NCBI RefSeq assembly: GCF_020991005.1 | Contig: NZ_JAJLLW010000007.1 | Coordinates: 1-64,000, forward strand | Direction of reading: 5' to 3' | DNA: 64,000 nucleotides | From: Halomonas sp. CUBES01 | GTDB lineage: Bacteria; Pseudomonadota; Gammaproteobacteria; Pseudomonadales; Halomonadaceae | Shown: in pieces, positions 30,585-39,822 of the stretch | Numbering within the stretch: the first letter of the stretch is position 1 | How the letters are laid out: every line of letters begins with the position of its first letter | Position numbers and translations under genes: made by a program | The notes under the pieces: model-generated | The model's input: the letters and a program-made list of their open reading frames with translations, nothing else | What the model was told of the DNA's origin: nothing | Database searches by the model: none

Positions 30585-30627
30585 TTATCCACAGTCTCTT
30601 GCAGGTTTTCTGTGTATCTGTGAATAA
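30585..30627. promoter_or_regulatory. Two opposed DnaA boxes
   Basis: TTATCCACA, the canonical DnaA 9-mer, is at 30585-30593 on the plus strand. TTATTCACA, fitting TTATNCACA, is on the minus strand at 30619-30627. Both lie in the 287-nt gap between the DUF3549 gene and yqcC. No origin genes or AT-rich unwinding region are nearby. Confidence 0.45.
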
Positions 30628-30713
30628 CAACGGCATGTCGGTGGACGTGTGGCAACTCGGTGATAGAGTTGGGATAATACTCGTCCATATTTCAGAACTA
30701 ACGTAGGTGGTTT

Positions 30714-31046
30714 ATGAGCGTCCATCAACAGCTTCATACCGCGCTTCTCGAGCTTGAAGCTACCCTGAAGGCCGCCAATCTCTGGCGCATGCCGACACCC
30801 GACGCGTCGGCGTTCACGAGTCAGCAGCCGTTCTGTATCGACACCATGTCGTTACTTCAATGGCTGCGTTTCGTGTTCATTGCCCGGTTGTATGCGCTAG
30901 CCGACGCCGGCGGGGCGTTGCCCGCCCAGTGTGACGTGGCCCCAGCCATTGCAGAACACCTTAAGCAGGAAAACGTGCGTGCCAGCGATCATCTGCTGGT
31001 GGTCAGGGCCGTCGAGCGGATCGATCAACTGGTTACCAATAACTAA
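30714..31046 (+). CDS. YqcC family protein (DUF446)
   Basis: 110-aa helical protein with the family segment PFCIDTMSLLQWLRFVFIARL and an N-terminal helix LHTALLELEATLKAANLW. Length matches E. coli YqcC. The function is not known; in many gammaproteobacteria it sits beside the pseudouridine synthase truC, which is not seen here. A possible promoter is GATAAT at 30673-30678 with a weak -35. An inverted repeat follows the stop. Confidence 0.85.
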   Translation: MSVHQQLHTALLELEATLKAANLWRMPTPDASAFTSQQPFCIDTMSLLQWLRFVFIARLYALADAGGALPAQCDVAPAIAEHLKQENVRASDHLLVVRAVERIDQLVTNN

Positions 31047-31049
31047 TGA

Positions 31050-31081
31050 CATCGCCCCCTGGTGGTTACCAGAGGGCGATG
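31050..31081. terminator. Hairpin between yqcC and ompW
   Basis: An 8-bp outer stem (31050-31057 with 31074-31081) and a 5-bp inner stem around a GGTT loop, with one C-A mismatch. There is no T-tract, so terminator function is uncertain. It lies between convergent genes. Confidence 0.45.
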
Positions 31082-31107
31082 GTGGTAAGGGGACGCGACC
31101 TGTCTAT

Positions 31108-31734
31108 CTAGAAACGGTAGCTGACCCCGCCCATGACCACGACGGGATCAATTTCCACGCTACCGGCGGACGCGCCGTTGATCGTGGCATCGCTGTCGAT
31201 ATCGATATACCAGGCAGCCGCGTTCAGCGCCCAGTGTTCGTCAATCAGCAGGTCAACGCCGACTTGCCCCGCCATTCCCCATGAGTCTTCCAGCGACAGC
31301 GAGGCCCCGATATCGGTCTTTTCGTCGGAAAAGTGCGTGTAGTTGATGCCCGCTCCCAGGTAGGGCTGAACGCGGGCATCGCTGCCACCGAAAGGATAGT
31401 ATTGTACGGTCAGCGTGGGCGGAAGGTGCTTGGTCGAGCCGTTGGTAACGCCATCGACCTGGAGATCGTGCTCGAACGGCAGAGCCGCCAGCAGTTCAAT
31501 ACCGACGTGGTCATGAAAACGGTAGCCCAGCGTGAAGGCGGGGCCACTTTCCGAATCCACATGGACATCCGCGCCGCCCAGCAGCTCGCCGTTATCACTG
31601 GTGGGCGCAACCTTGGCGATACCAAGGCGGGTGTAGACATCACCTTTTCCATAGGCAAGGCTGACACTGCTGAAGGCAAGCATGGCGGTTGAGAGGCCAA
31701 GGGCGACAAGCTGGCGAGAATTGATGTGGCGCAT
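31108..31734 (-). CDS. OmpW family outer membrane protein
   Basis: 208-aa eight-stranded beta-barrel of the OmpW family. A signal peptide is clear: MRHINSRQ, then LVALGLSTAMLAFSSVSLA. The mature part has GDVYTRLGIAKVAP, alternating beta-strands, YLGAGINYTHFS and the terminal GGVSYRF, ending in the aromatic residue needed for barrel assembly. OmpW barrels pass small hydrophobic molecules and respond to stress or salt. CAGGAG lies 7 nt before ATG 31734. Confidence 0.9.
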   Translation of the reverse strand: MRHINSRQLVALGLSTAMLAFSSVSLAYGKGDVYTRLGIAKVAPTSDNGELLGGADVHVDSESGPAFTLGYRFHDHVGIELLAALPFEHDLQVDGVTNGSTKHLPPTLTVQYYPFGGSDARVQPYLGAGINYTHFSDEKTDIGASLSLEDSWGMAGQVGVDLLIDEHWALNAAAWYIDIDSDATINGASAGSVEIDPVVVMGGVSYRF

Positions 31735-31894
31735 GGGTTCACTCCTGGTTGCAAACTGAGCGGCCATTCACTGGCTGCTCGACGACACCAACAGTCTAAC
31801 GAAGCGCGTCGGGCGGGATATTGATCCAGGGCAAGGCAGTATAGATCGGAGAAGGCCGCCACAGGAGGGCGCTGGTCGTCCCGCACAAACGAAA

Positions 31895-31935
31895 GAGGCC
31901 TCCCCGTGACGATGTATCTGTCACGGGAAGGCCTC
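31895..31935 (-). terminator. Terminator of putP
   Basis: A 16-position stem (31895-31910 with 31920-31935) with one C-A mismatch and a 9-nt loop. On the minus strand it is followed by TTTCGTTT. It lies 44 nt after the putP stop. Confidence 0.75.
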
Positions 31936-31978
31936 AGGGTCAGCCTACCGGCTAGATGGCTAGCCTATTGATACGCCG

Positions 31979-33469
31979 TTAGCGAGCAATATGCTGGTAT
32001 TCACCGGCATCGGCCGTCGCGCTGCTTACCGCCAGGATGGCAATGAAGGCCGCGATGAAGCCAGGAATGATCTCGTACACGCCAGGGCCACCCATGAAGG
32101 ATGCGTTCCAGCCCAAGGCAATCCAGATCATGACGGTGGCGGCACCCACGACCATGCCGGCAATGGCGCCAGCGCCATTGGTGCGCGACCACATCAGCGA
32201 GAGGATGATCAGCGGGCCGAAGGCGGCGCCGAAGCCTGCCCAGGCGTTGCTGACCAGCCCGAGTACCTGGGAGTCCGGATCCGACGCAATCACGGCGGCG
32301 ATTAAGCCCACCAGGACGACGCTGACACGGCCCACGTTCACGCACTCCTTGTCCGTGGCTTCTTTACGCAGGAAGAGGCGATAGAAGTCCTCGGTCAGCG
32401 ACGAAGACGCCACCAGGAGCTGGCTTGAAATGGTGCTCATGACCGCCGCCAGCAGTGCCGCATACAGGAAGCCGGTGATCAGCGGGTGGAACAGCAGCTC
32501 CGCCAGGATAATGAAGATGGTTTCCGGGTCTTCGACATTCATGCCGTTGCGAACCGCATAGGCGCGACCAAAAATACCCAGCGATACCGCACCGATTAGC
32601 GAGATGGCCATCCAGCTCATGCCGATGTTGCGGGCAATCGGCACATCCTTGAGCGTGCGGATCGCCATGAAGCGCACGATGATGTGCGGCTGGCCGAAGT
32701 AACCAAGCCCCCAGGTGACCGCAGACAGCCAGCCGATAAAGGTCAATCCTTCCGTCCACGACAGCAGCGTGGGATCAACTTCATTAAGGGTTTGTGACGC
32801 CTGACTGTAGCCGCCGCCGCCTTCGCCAAAGAGTACCACTGCCGGCATGATCACCAGCGCCAGCATCATGATGCAGCCTTGCACGAAGTCGGTCATGCTG
32901 ACCGCCAGGAAGCCGCCGACCACGGTATAAACCAGTACGACGCCCAGGGTGATCAGCACGCCCGCCCCGTAGTCGCTCATGCCGCCTATGTTGACGATCC
33001 CGGCAAAGGCGCTTTCAAACAGCTTGCCGCCGGCTACCAGGCCTGATGCCGTGTAGACAGAGAAGAAGATCACGATAACGATGGCCGACACCGTGCGCAG
33101 GGAGAGTGAACGGGTCGGGAATCGATTAGCCAGGAAGGCCGGAATGGTGATCGCATTGCCGTAGTGAACCGTCTGTTCACGCAGCCGGGGTGCGACCAGC
33201 ACCCAGTTGAAGAAGGCGCCGACGAACAGACCGATACCGATCCAGGCCGACCCCAGGCCCGACACGAACATGGCCCCGGGCAAACCCAGCAGCAGCCAGC
33301 CGCTCATGTCCGATGCGCCTGCTGACAGCGCCGCGACCTTGGGGCTGAGGGTTCGGCCGCCCAGCATGTAGTCTTCGGAGGTGGAAGTGGCTTTGCGCAT
33401 GGCATAGAGGCCGATGCCGATCATTAGCACAAAGTAAGCTATAAGGCTGATCCAAACGCCAATGGCCAT
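31979..33469 (-). CDS. putP: Sodium/proline symporter PutP
   Basis: 496-aa inner-membrane solute:sodium symporter with about 13 helices. Family segments: DYMLGGRTLSP, SAGASDMSGWLLLGLPGA, the WGLGYFGQPHI loop and SQLLVASSSLTEDFY. These match PutP, which imports proline with sodium. Length fits (E. coli 502 aa). AGGAGA lies upstream of the ATG. It follows putA on the same strand across a 284-nt gap that probably holds its own promoter. In a halophile it may also supply proline as an osmolyte. Confidence 0.93.
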   Translation of the reverse strand: MAIGVWISLIAYFVLMIGIGLYAMRKATSTSEDYMLGGRTLSPKVAALSAGASDMSGWLLLGLPGAMFVSGLGSAWIGIGLFVGAFFNWVLVAPRLREQTVHYGNAITIPAFLANRFPTRSLSLRTVSAIVIVIFFSVYTASGLVAGGKLFESAFAGIVNIGGMSDYGAGVLITLGVVLVYTVVGGFLAVSMTDFVQGCIMMLALVIMPAVVLFGEGGGGYSQASQTLNEVDPTLLSWTEGLTFIGWLSAVTWGLGYFGQPHIIVRFMAIRTLKDVPIARNIGMSWMAISLIGAVSLGIFGRAYAVRNGMNVEDPETIFIILAELLFHPLITGFLYAALLAAVMSTISSQLLVASSSLTEDFYRLFLRKEATDKECVNVGRVSVVLVGLIAAVIASDPDSQVLGLVSNAWAGFGAAFGPLIILSLMWSRTNGAGAIAGMVVGAATVMIWIALGWNASFMGGPGVYEIIPGFIAAFIAILAVSSATADAGEYQHIAR

Positions 33470-33753
33470 AAAAACGTCTCCTGTTTCTTAGTTATTGAGT
33501 CGGGCGTAGCGCCGACAGGTTGATGCGCTTACCAACGATCCGTTGGCAGCGGCGCAGTCTTGTTGTTGTCACCCCGGTTCGCATTCACGCCAGGCGCCCC
33601 GGAGAGTGCCTTGCGGTGATGTTCCCAGCGCAGGTGTTGGCACGGCGGTGCGCAGCGTTCCCCAGGTGGAGCGCACAACCGGCGATCCCTCTATTATTGT
33701 TCCCCATCAGTCGTTTCCTTGTCAGGCGTTCAGGTCATCGATGTAATGAGTGG

Positions 33754-36700
33754 CTACTCATCGCCCAGCGCCAATAGCGACGCGTTACCGCCCAGGGCGG
33801 CGGTATTATTGGTGATGGTTTTCTCGGTCGCAAACCGCAGCAGGTAATTCGGTCCGCCGGCTTTCGGCCCGGTGCCCGACAGTCCTTGGCCACCGAAGGG
33901 TTGAACCCCGACCACGGCGCCAATGATATTGCGGTTGATGTAGACATTGCCGACGCGCATCTTCTGGGCGATCTCGGTGGCAAAGGACTCGTTACGGCTG
34001 TGCACGCCAAACGTCAGGCCATAGTTGCGGCCATTGATGTCGTTAATGACCTTGTCCAGCTCGCTGGCCTTGTAGCGCACGATGTGCAGGATCGGGCCGA
34101 ACTGCTCGCGGGTGAGCGCGTCGATGCTGTCGATGACAAAGGCGGCCGGCGCCACGAAAGTGCCGTCCTGTGTATGCTCAGCAGCCATCGGTGTCTCGGC
34201 GACCAGGCGATTTTCAGCCTTGAGCTTGTCGATATGTTCAAGCAGGCCTTTGCGGGCATCTTCGTCGATAACCGGCCCGACATCGGTGCCCAGGTCGCGG
34301 GGATCGCCGATACGCAACTCGTCCATCGCCCCCTTGAGGATCTCGATGACACGGTCAGCGACGTCATCCTGTAGGTAAAGGACGCGCAGTGCAGAACAGC
34401 GCTGCCCGGCGCTCTGGAAGGCTGACTGGATCACGTCCACGACGACCTGCTCGGGCAGCGCGGTAGAGTCGACAATCATCGCGTTCATACCGCCGGTTTC
34501 GGCGATCAGAGTGGGCAGCGGGGCGTTTTCCCGTGCCGCCAGCGCGCGATTGATGATCTGTGCCGTATCGGTGCCGCCGGTGAATACCACACCGGTGATC
34601 CGCGGGTCGGAGGTCAGTACGCTACCCACGGTGGGGCCGTCGCCCGGTAACAGCTGGACGACGTCGCGGGGCATGCCGGCCTCATGAAGCAGCTCGATGA
34701 CCCGGTGGGCAACGATGGAGGTCTGCTCGGCGGGCTTCGCCAGCACGGTGTTACCCGCCACGGCTGCCGCCACCACCTGACCGCAGAAGATCGCCACCGG
34801 GAAGTTCCAGGGGCTGATCGCCGCAAACACGCCCTTGCCGCTCATCATCAGACGGTTTGATTCACCGGTGGGGCCGGGTAACTCAACCGGTTCGCCAAAC
34901 GAGGCCTCCGCGCGCATGGCGTAGTAGCGGCAGAAATCCACCGCTTCCCTGATTTCGTCCACGCCGTCGGTGAGCAGCTTGCCCCCTTCCCGGGAGCAGA
35001 GAGTCATGAGCTCCGGCATGTTCGTTTCCATGAGATCGGCCAGGCGGCGCAGAATGGCGGCGCGCTCGGCTACTGGTGTGACCTCCCAGCGGGGGAAAGC
35101 TTGCCAGGCGGCATCCACTGCCTTGGCGGCCTGATCCTTGCTGGTCCACTGCACGCTGCCCACGGTTTTGCGGCGATCGTAGGGCGAGGTGACCTGATGC
35201 GTGTTGGCGGCGTCGTCTTCGACGTTGAAGGCGAGCAGCGGCTTGGCCGGGTACTGCTTATCCATGAAAGCCGCCATGGCGTCCTTGAGCGGATAGAAGT
35301 GGCTGCGGATATTCAGGTTAACGCCGCGCGAGTTGAGCCGCTGTTTCCCGTAGATATCCCGGGGCATGGGGATGAGCGGGTTGGCGAGTGACGGCTGCTG
35401 GCGGAGCGTGTCCACCGGGTGTTGGCAGAGGGATTCAATCGGCACGTCCGGGTCGACAAGCTGATGCACGAACGAGGAATTGGCGCCGTTTTCGAGCAGG
35501 CGGCGTACCAGGTAGGGCAGCAGGTCTTTATGCGCACCCACCGGAGCATAAATGCGGCAGTAGGTACCCTGCGGGGCGCGCTCGAGCGCCGCGTCATAAA
35601 GCGCCTCGCCCATGCCGTGCAGACGCTGGAATTCGAACGGACGGCTGTCGTGGTTGGCCAGTTCCAGAATAGTGGTGACCGTGTGTGCGTTGTGGGTCGC
35701 GAACTGCGGGAAAATACGTCCCTTGGTGTCGCTGGATAGCAAGAACTGGGCGCAGGCCAGGTAGGCGACGTCGGTCGCGGCTTTGCGGGTAAATACCGGG
35801 TAGCCTTCGACGCCCAACTGTTGGGATTCCTTGATTTCGGTATCCCAGTAGGCGCCTTTCACCAGACGCAGCGGAATCTCGTCGCCCTGCTGTTCCGCCA
35901 GGCGATTGACGTAGTGCAGTACCGGCAGCGCACGCTTTGAGTACGCCTGAACGACCAGCCCGAAGTGACCCCAGCCCTTGGCGGCATCGCTTTCATAAAC
36001 CGCACGAAAGACTTCCAGCGACAGCTCGAGGCGATCGATTTCCTCGGCGTCAATCGTGACGGCAACGTTCAGCTTGCGGGCTCGAGATACCAGCTGCACG
36101 ACGGTGTCGACCAGCTCGGCGAGGATCTGCTCGCGACGGCCGAATTCATAACGAGGATGAAGCGCGGAGAGCTTGATCGAGATCGACGGCGACGGGGTTT
36201 TGTCACCCAGGCTTTGACACGCCTTGCCCACCTGGTCGATGGCACGGGCGTAATCGTCGAAATAGCGCTTCGCGTCGTCTTGGGTACGAGCCGCTTCGCC
36301 GAGCATGTCGTAAGAGTAGGTGTAGCCCTTGTTGAACAGCGGCTTGGAGCGTTTGATGGCTTCGCTAATGTCGCGGCCCAGGACAAACTGCTTGCCCATG
36401 ATCTTCATCGCTTCATACATTGCGCGGCGAATGACCGGTTCGCCCATGCGGTTGACCATGCGATTGATAAAGTTTGCAGGCTGCCCTTCGCGGGGGTGAT
36501 CCATTTTCAGGACGCGGCCCGTCATCAGCAGGCCCCAGGTGGAAGCGTTGACCATCCACGACTCGCTCTTGCCGACGTGGGACTGCCAGTCGGCCGGGCC
36601 CAGCTTGTCTTCAATCAGCGCATCGGCGGTCGCCTTGTCGGGAATGCGCAGCATGGCCTCGGCCAGGCACATCAGCATCAGCCCTTCGTGGGTATCCAGG

Positions 36701-36945
36701 CTGTATTGCTGAAGCAGTTCGTCGATGGTGTCGACGGCCGTGTCCATCTTGCGCACGTCACGAACGAGCGCCGCCGTATTGGCTTCGATGCGGTTGAAAT
36801 CGTCGCGGTCAACGTCGAGCAGTGTCATCAATTCGCCAACGAAGCTTTCTTCATCGACCACATAATGCTCGCTGACGCGGGTCAGCAAAGTGTCGAGGTC
36901 GGTTTGCCAGATGGCCGGGTCACGCAGAGTATTGGCGTTGAGCAT
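33754..36945 (-). CDS. putA: Bifunctional proline dehydrogenase/delta-1-pyrroline-5-carboxylate dehydrogenase PutA
   Basis: 1063-aa enzyme that oxidises proline to glutamate in two steps with substrate channelling. The FAD-binding proline dehydrogenase barrel runs roughly 180-480 (SIKLSALHPRYE, VTIDAEEIDRLE, RLVKGAYWD). The NAD-dependent aldehyde dehydrogenase runs roughly 580-1020 (SPWNFPVAIF, IAETGGMNA, and the nucleophilic cysteine in SAGQRCSALR). It opens with MLNANTLRDP and lacks the ribbon-helix-helix DNA-binding domain of the E. coli trifunctional PutA, so regulation must be by another protein, plausibly the AraC-type regulator upstream. Confidence 0.95.
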   Translation of the reverse strand: MLNANTLRDPAIWQTDLDTLLTRVSEHYVVDEESFVGELMTLLDVDRDDFNRIEANTAALVRDVRKMDTAVDTIDELLQQYSLDTHEGLMLMCLAEAMLRIPDKATADALIEDKLGPADWQSHVGKSESWMVNASTWGLLMTGRVLKMDHPREGQPANFINRMVNRMGEPVIRRAMYEAMKIMGKQFVLGRDISEAIKRSKPLFNKGYTYSYDMLGEAARTQDDAKRYFDDYARAIDQVGKACQSLGDKTPSPSISIKLSALHPRYEFGRREQILAELVDTVVQLVSRARKLNVAVTIDAEEIDRLELSLEVFRAVYESDAAKGWGHFGLVVQAYSKRALPVLHYVNRLAEQQGDEIPLRLVKGAYWDTEIKESQQLGVEGYPVFTRKAATDVAYLACAQFLLSSDTKGRIFPQFATHNAHTVTTILELANHDSRPFEFQRLHGMGEALYDAALERAPQGTYCRIYAPVGAHKDLLPYLVRRLLENGANSSFVHQLVDPDVPIESLCQHPVDTLRQQPSLANPLIPMPRDIYGKQRLNSRGVNLNIRSHFYPLKDAMAAFMDKQYPAKPLLAFNVEDDAANTHQVTSPYDRRKTVGSVQWTSKDQAAKAVDAAWQAFPRWEVTPVAERAAILRRLADLMETNMPELMTLCSREGGKLLTDGVDEIREAVDFCRYYAMRAEASFGEPVELPGPTGESNRLMMSGKGVFAAISPWNFPVAIFCGQVVAAAVAGNTVLAKPAEQTSIVAHRVIELLHEAGMPRDVVQLLPGDGPTVGSVLTSDPRITGVVFTGGTDTAQIINRALAARENAPLPTLIAETGGMNAMIVDSTALPEQVVVDVIQSAFQSAGQRCSALRVLYLQDDVADRVIEILKGAMDELRIGDPRDLGTDVGPVIDEDARKGLLEHIDKLKAENRLVAETPMAAEHTQDGTFVAPAAFVIDSIDALTREQFGPILHIVRYKASELDKVINDINGRNYGLTFGVHSRNESFATEIAQKMRVGNVYINRNIIGAVVGVQPFGGQGLSGTGPKAGGPNYLLRFATEKTITNNTAALGGNASLLALGDE

Positions 36946-37089
36946 CGAAGCCCCCCAAAGTCGGAACAGATGGGTAACAGACGTTAAGCCTGAGCTAACG
37001 CTCGAATGTAGAGCGCACTAGCGGTTGGTGTATGCCGGTTTCGCGGAAAAACGTGTCAATTTCGTGGCAAGTTCACTAGTTTTTAGACT

Positions 37090-37917
37090 TTAGTTGAGTT
37101 TGACAGGCTCTGCCAGGGAGCCGGAGGGGCGCTTTTTCAACGCGCCGATGGGCGAATGTGTCTGGCGAAGCTGGCGGGGAGAGAGGCCATAACCGCGGCG
37201 AAAGGCGTGGGAAAGGGCGCTTTGATTGGCAAAACCAGTCTGCAGTGCAATATCGGTGAGCGATAGATGACTCTGCACGACAAGCTGGTGGGCCGCGTGT
37301 AGCCGTTGGCGCTTCACGTACTGCCAAGGCGATAGGCCTGTCTGCTTGCGAAAGCGCTCAGAGAAGTGGGCTTCGCTCAGGCAGACCAGCCTGGCAAGGT
37401 CGGCCACCCGCAGGTCGTCGGCCAGATGCTGCTGGATATAGCGATCCAGATGGCCAATATTGAGGCGCCGCGTCGGCGGGCTGGTCTGTTGGCCCAGACG
37501 CGCCTTCAGCGCCCCCAAAAAGGTGGCGGCGAGACGATCGTGCTGGAAGGAGGTCGCGGGCGTGTGAGCGGTTTGAGCCAGTTCACTTTCCATGAACGCC
37601 AGGAAATGGCGCAGCGAGTCATCCAGGGCAAAGAAGCGCGGCGCATCGAACAGGGCCACCAGTTCGCGCTGTTCACCGGTGAGCGCCGGAGCATCTTCGG
37701 GCAGATCCAGAATCAACTGGCGGTTATAGCCGCTGCCCGAATAGTAGTGCTCATGATTGGCCGGCACGATACAGCCAGAGAACGCGTTGACTCGGCCGCC
37801 AAGTCCTTCTATTTCAAAGTCTGACGTGCCGCACAGGGTGATCACGATCTGATGAAAGTCGTGAGAGTGATGGAGCGTTGCGCTTTCCAGGGGGATTCGA
37901 CGAATGGTGCTGGGCAT
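37090..37917 (-). CDS. AraC family transcriptional regulator, likely of put genes
   Basis: 275-aa regulator. The N-terminal cupin-like sensor (LHHSHDFHQIVITL, FSGCIVPANHEHYY) precedes a C-terminal pair of helix-turn-helix motifs (LRVADLARLVCLSEAHFSERF and LSLTDIALQTGFANQSALSHAF, each quoted in part) ending in GYGLSPRQLR. CGGAG lies 6 nt before ATG 37917; GTG 37935 is in frame but precedes that site. It lies 144 nt upstream of putA on the same strand. Since this PutA has no DNA-binding domain, a role in proline-dependent control is the natural inference. Confidence 0.85.
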   Translation of the reverse strand: MPSTIRRIPLESATLHHSHDFHQIVITLCGTSDFEIEGLGGRVNAFSGCIVPANHEHYYSGSGYNRQLILDLPEDAPALTGEQRELVALFDAPRFFALDDSLRHFLAFMESELAQTAHTPATSFQHDRLAATFLGALKARLGQQTSPPTRRLNIGHLDRYIQQHLADDLRVADLARLVCLSEAHFSERFRKQTGLSPWQYVKRQRLHAAHQLVVQSHLSLTDIALQTGFANQSALSHAFRRGYGLSPRQLRQTHSPIGALKKRPSGSLAEPVKLN

Positions 37918-37940
37918 GGGAGTCTCCGTCGCCACCGGCG

Positions 37941-38300
37941 TTATCGTGCATGGAGGGCGGTATGGGCGGCCAGATGGTCGCGCAGTGCCTTCAGCTCGGC
38001 CTGCCCTTCGGCGCTGAGCAGGGGCTTTCCCTGGGCAATTTGCCAGTGCCGGCCGTGTTCATCCATCAAGTGGGAAGCGCGTCGACGAACGCCCTCCAGG
38101 TAGTCGTCATGCCGGATGGGATAGCCAATCAGGGCATTCCACTCGGTTTCGCTCACCTGGCTGGCCAGCGCCTTGTCGAAAAGCGCCAGAAGGTCTTTCG
38201 GCTCGGTGCGGTATCTGGGCGTGCGCGAGCTCATCAGTACCGCAATGACACTGCCGATCACCAGAAAACACACCCCAAATACCAAAAGATAAAGTGCCAT
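37941..38300 (-). CDS. Hypothetical single-pass membrane protein
   Basis: 119-aa protein with one N-terminal membrane helix (LYLLVFGVCFLVIGSVIAVLM, quoted in part) and a soluble, charged remainder with helices around EPKDLLALFDKALASQ and EGQAELKALRDHLAAH. I do not recognise a family. GGGAG precedes the ATG. It lies 23 nt before the AraC-type gene on the same strand, so it may be co-transcribed with it. Confidence 0.65.
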   Translation of the reverse strand: MALYLLVFGVCFLVIGSVIAVLMSSRTPRYRTEPKDLLALFDKALASQVSETEWNALIGYPIRHDDYLEGVRRRASHLMDEHGRHWQIAQGKPLLSAEGQAELKALRDHLAAHTALHAR

Positions 38301-38379
38301 GCCGTGCTCCCGGGGTTGAGCGCCAGAATTTCAGGCGTTCAGTATACCGCTCACGGCGTTTGATACGAAAATTTTGCTG

Positions 38380-38512
38380 ATTAACGAACTTTTTCTGAAC
38401 AGCGTGTCAGAGTAAGTACAAGCAATGCAGCGATAGCAGTCGTTAATGGTGTTGCTTAGTTTATTGTTTTGATCCCTTGCTTCCGCTGCTCCATGAGCAG
38501 CGGTTTTTTTTT
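38380..38512 (+). ncRNA. Candidate small RNA ending at an orphan terminator
   Basis: Plus-strand intergenic segment with no open frame, ending in a strong terminator. Both neighbouring genes are on the minus strand, so no coding transcript explains the terminator. The 12-mer TGATCCCTTGCT at 38470-38481 recurs before another terminator at 42799-42810. The 5' end is a guess; no good promoter was found. Confidence 0.35.
38483..38512 (+). terminator. Orphan plus-strand terminator
   Basis: A 9-bp stem (38483-38491 with 38495-38503), CAT loop and T9 tract. On the minus strand no T-tract follows, so it works only for plus-strand transcripts. Confidence 0.9.
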
Positions 38513-38561
38513 GCATGGCATTCGGAGCGTGAAGACACTTGGCCCACTGTGTCGGACTATT

Positions 38562-38969
38562 TCAGTGGCGACGAATGGTCAGCAGCGAGACAAGGATATC
38601 CCGGCGTGTGACAATTCCTACCAGGCGGCGTTGTTCGACTACCGGGTAGATCTTGGGTTTTGCCCCAAGCATTTCCTGGGCCAGGTCGGTAATGCTTTTG
38701 GCAGGGGTAACGCTGAGCACTTCATTGCGCATCATTTCCTTGACCAGAGGCGCCTCATCGTCATGGTAAATGCTGTCGAGCACGCGCCCCAAGACATCCT
38801 GCTCGGAGATAAATCCGATCAGGTTGTCGTGACGATCCACCACTGGTGCGCCGGGCAGGCGATGCAGGGCAAGTCCCTGGGCCAGCGTCGTGATCGACAT
38901 CTCCGGCGATACGCGATAACAATCCCGGGACATGATATCGCGCACGGTGTGAGGCGTAGGTTTTGACAT
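38562..38969 (-). CDS. CBS-pair domain protein
   Basis: 135-aa protein made of two CBS motifs and nothing else: VRDIMSRDCYRVSPEMS with LPGAPVVDRHDNLIGFIS, then VLSVTPAKSITDLAQ with YPVVEQRRLVGIVTRRDIL. Such stand-alone pairs bind adenine nucleotides and modulate partner proteins; the partner is unknown here. AAGGAGA lies upstream of the ATG. Monocistronic. Confidence 0.88.
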   Translation of the reverse strand: MSKPTPHTVRDIMSRDCYRVSPEMSITTLAQGLALHRLPGAPVVDRHDNLIGFISEQDVLGRVLDSIYHDDEAPLVKEMMRNEVLSVTPAKSITDLAQEMLGAKPKIYPVVEQRRLVGIVTRRDILVSLLTIRRH

Positions 38970-39168
38970 GGTGGCTCTCCTTTGGCGTGAGCGTGGCGAA
39001 CGTTTAATGAACCGTCGCTCTCTTCACTTTAGGTGATTCACCTGCAGATGCGATGATCATCCATCAAGGCCATTCAACGGTTTAAAAGCGCCTACTAAGC
39101 GTAGCGGACATCGCAGGGCTGCCTTTAATCTGCGCGGATAACCCCAATGATGAAGGGGAGGAGACAAT

Positions 39169-39690
39169 ATGGACGCACGTGAATATCTGAATCGCAAGGG
39201 CGTGCCGCTAGAGCGTGACGCCGACCGCCCCAACACCCTGGAAGAGAAAGCCTGGGAGCGGGCTCGGGGAGCCGGGCACCAGCGCCCCAAGTCGGGCACC
39301 CCGCATGATTGGGAGGAGTGGGAGCGCTATCACGACGACCTGGCGCCGGAAGCCGACGAGATCACCCAGAAAATCGACAAGGACGCCCATCGCACCGCGA
39401 CGGCTGACAAGCCGGGATCGCCAAAGGCGACACCCAAGGTCGATAATAGCGTTGAACACTTTACTCCTGAAAAGCCAGCCCAGGCGTCGCCCAGCGACGA
39501 ACCACCCCCGTTGACGGCCATGCCGTCGTCGGTCAAGGCAGCGTATTTTGCGCTGGCCGTGCTGTTTCCGCCCTTGGCGGTGGCGCTCACCGGCGGCGGG
39601 TCACGGCGCATTGTCATCGCCACCTTGCTGACCCTTTGTGTCTGGCTGCCGGGGGTGGCCTTCGCGCTGGTATGGCTTCGCCGACAGTGA
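39169..39690 (+). CDS. Charged-domain protein with C-terminal YqaE/Pmp3-like membrane segment
   Basis: 173-aa protein in two parts. The first 115 residues are very polar and charged (RDADRPNTLEEKAWERARG, HDWEEWERYHDDLAPEADE, proline-rich linker). The last 55 residues hold two hydrophobic helices (AAYFALAVLFPPLAVAL and IVIATLLTLCVWLPGVAFAL) with the spacing of Pmp3/YqaE (UPF0057) proteins. Those are small stress-linked membrane peptides; the long polar front is unusual. GGGGAGGAG site upstream. Confidence 0.75.
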   Translation: MDAREYLNRKGVPLERDADRPNTLEEKAWERARGAGHQRPKSGTPHDWEEWERYHDDLAPEADEITQKIDKDAHRTATADKPGSPKATPKVDNSVEHFTPEKPAQASPSDEPPPLTAMPSSVKAAYFALAVLFPPLAVALTGGGSRRIVIATLLTLCVWLPGVAFALVWLRRQ

Positions 39691-39822
39691 CCCAAGTGTC
39701 TCTAACGGGCATCGAGCGCTTGTCAGTTCGTGCCGAGGGCGGGTTTTCGTTGATCGGCCATTGGCAACGCCGCCACGCTACGTATAATTACGGTTAACTT
39801 TTTATAATAACCGGGGTTTACG

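Noticed and set aside
30585..30627. A chromosomal replication origin
   Set aside because: Only two DnaA boxes, no AT-rich unwinding region, and no dnaA, gidA or parAB nearby.
30500..30688. A 62-codon minus-strand frame upstream of yqcC
   Set aside because: It overlaps the DnaA boxes and the yqcC promoter region, has no ribosome site and no known similarity.
35965..36987. A 340-codon plus-strand frame opposite putA
   Set aside because: Antisense shadow of a clear PutA; no family features or ribosome site.
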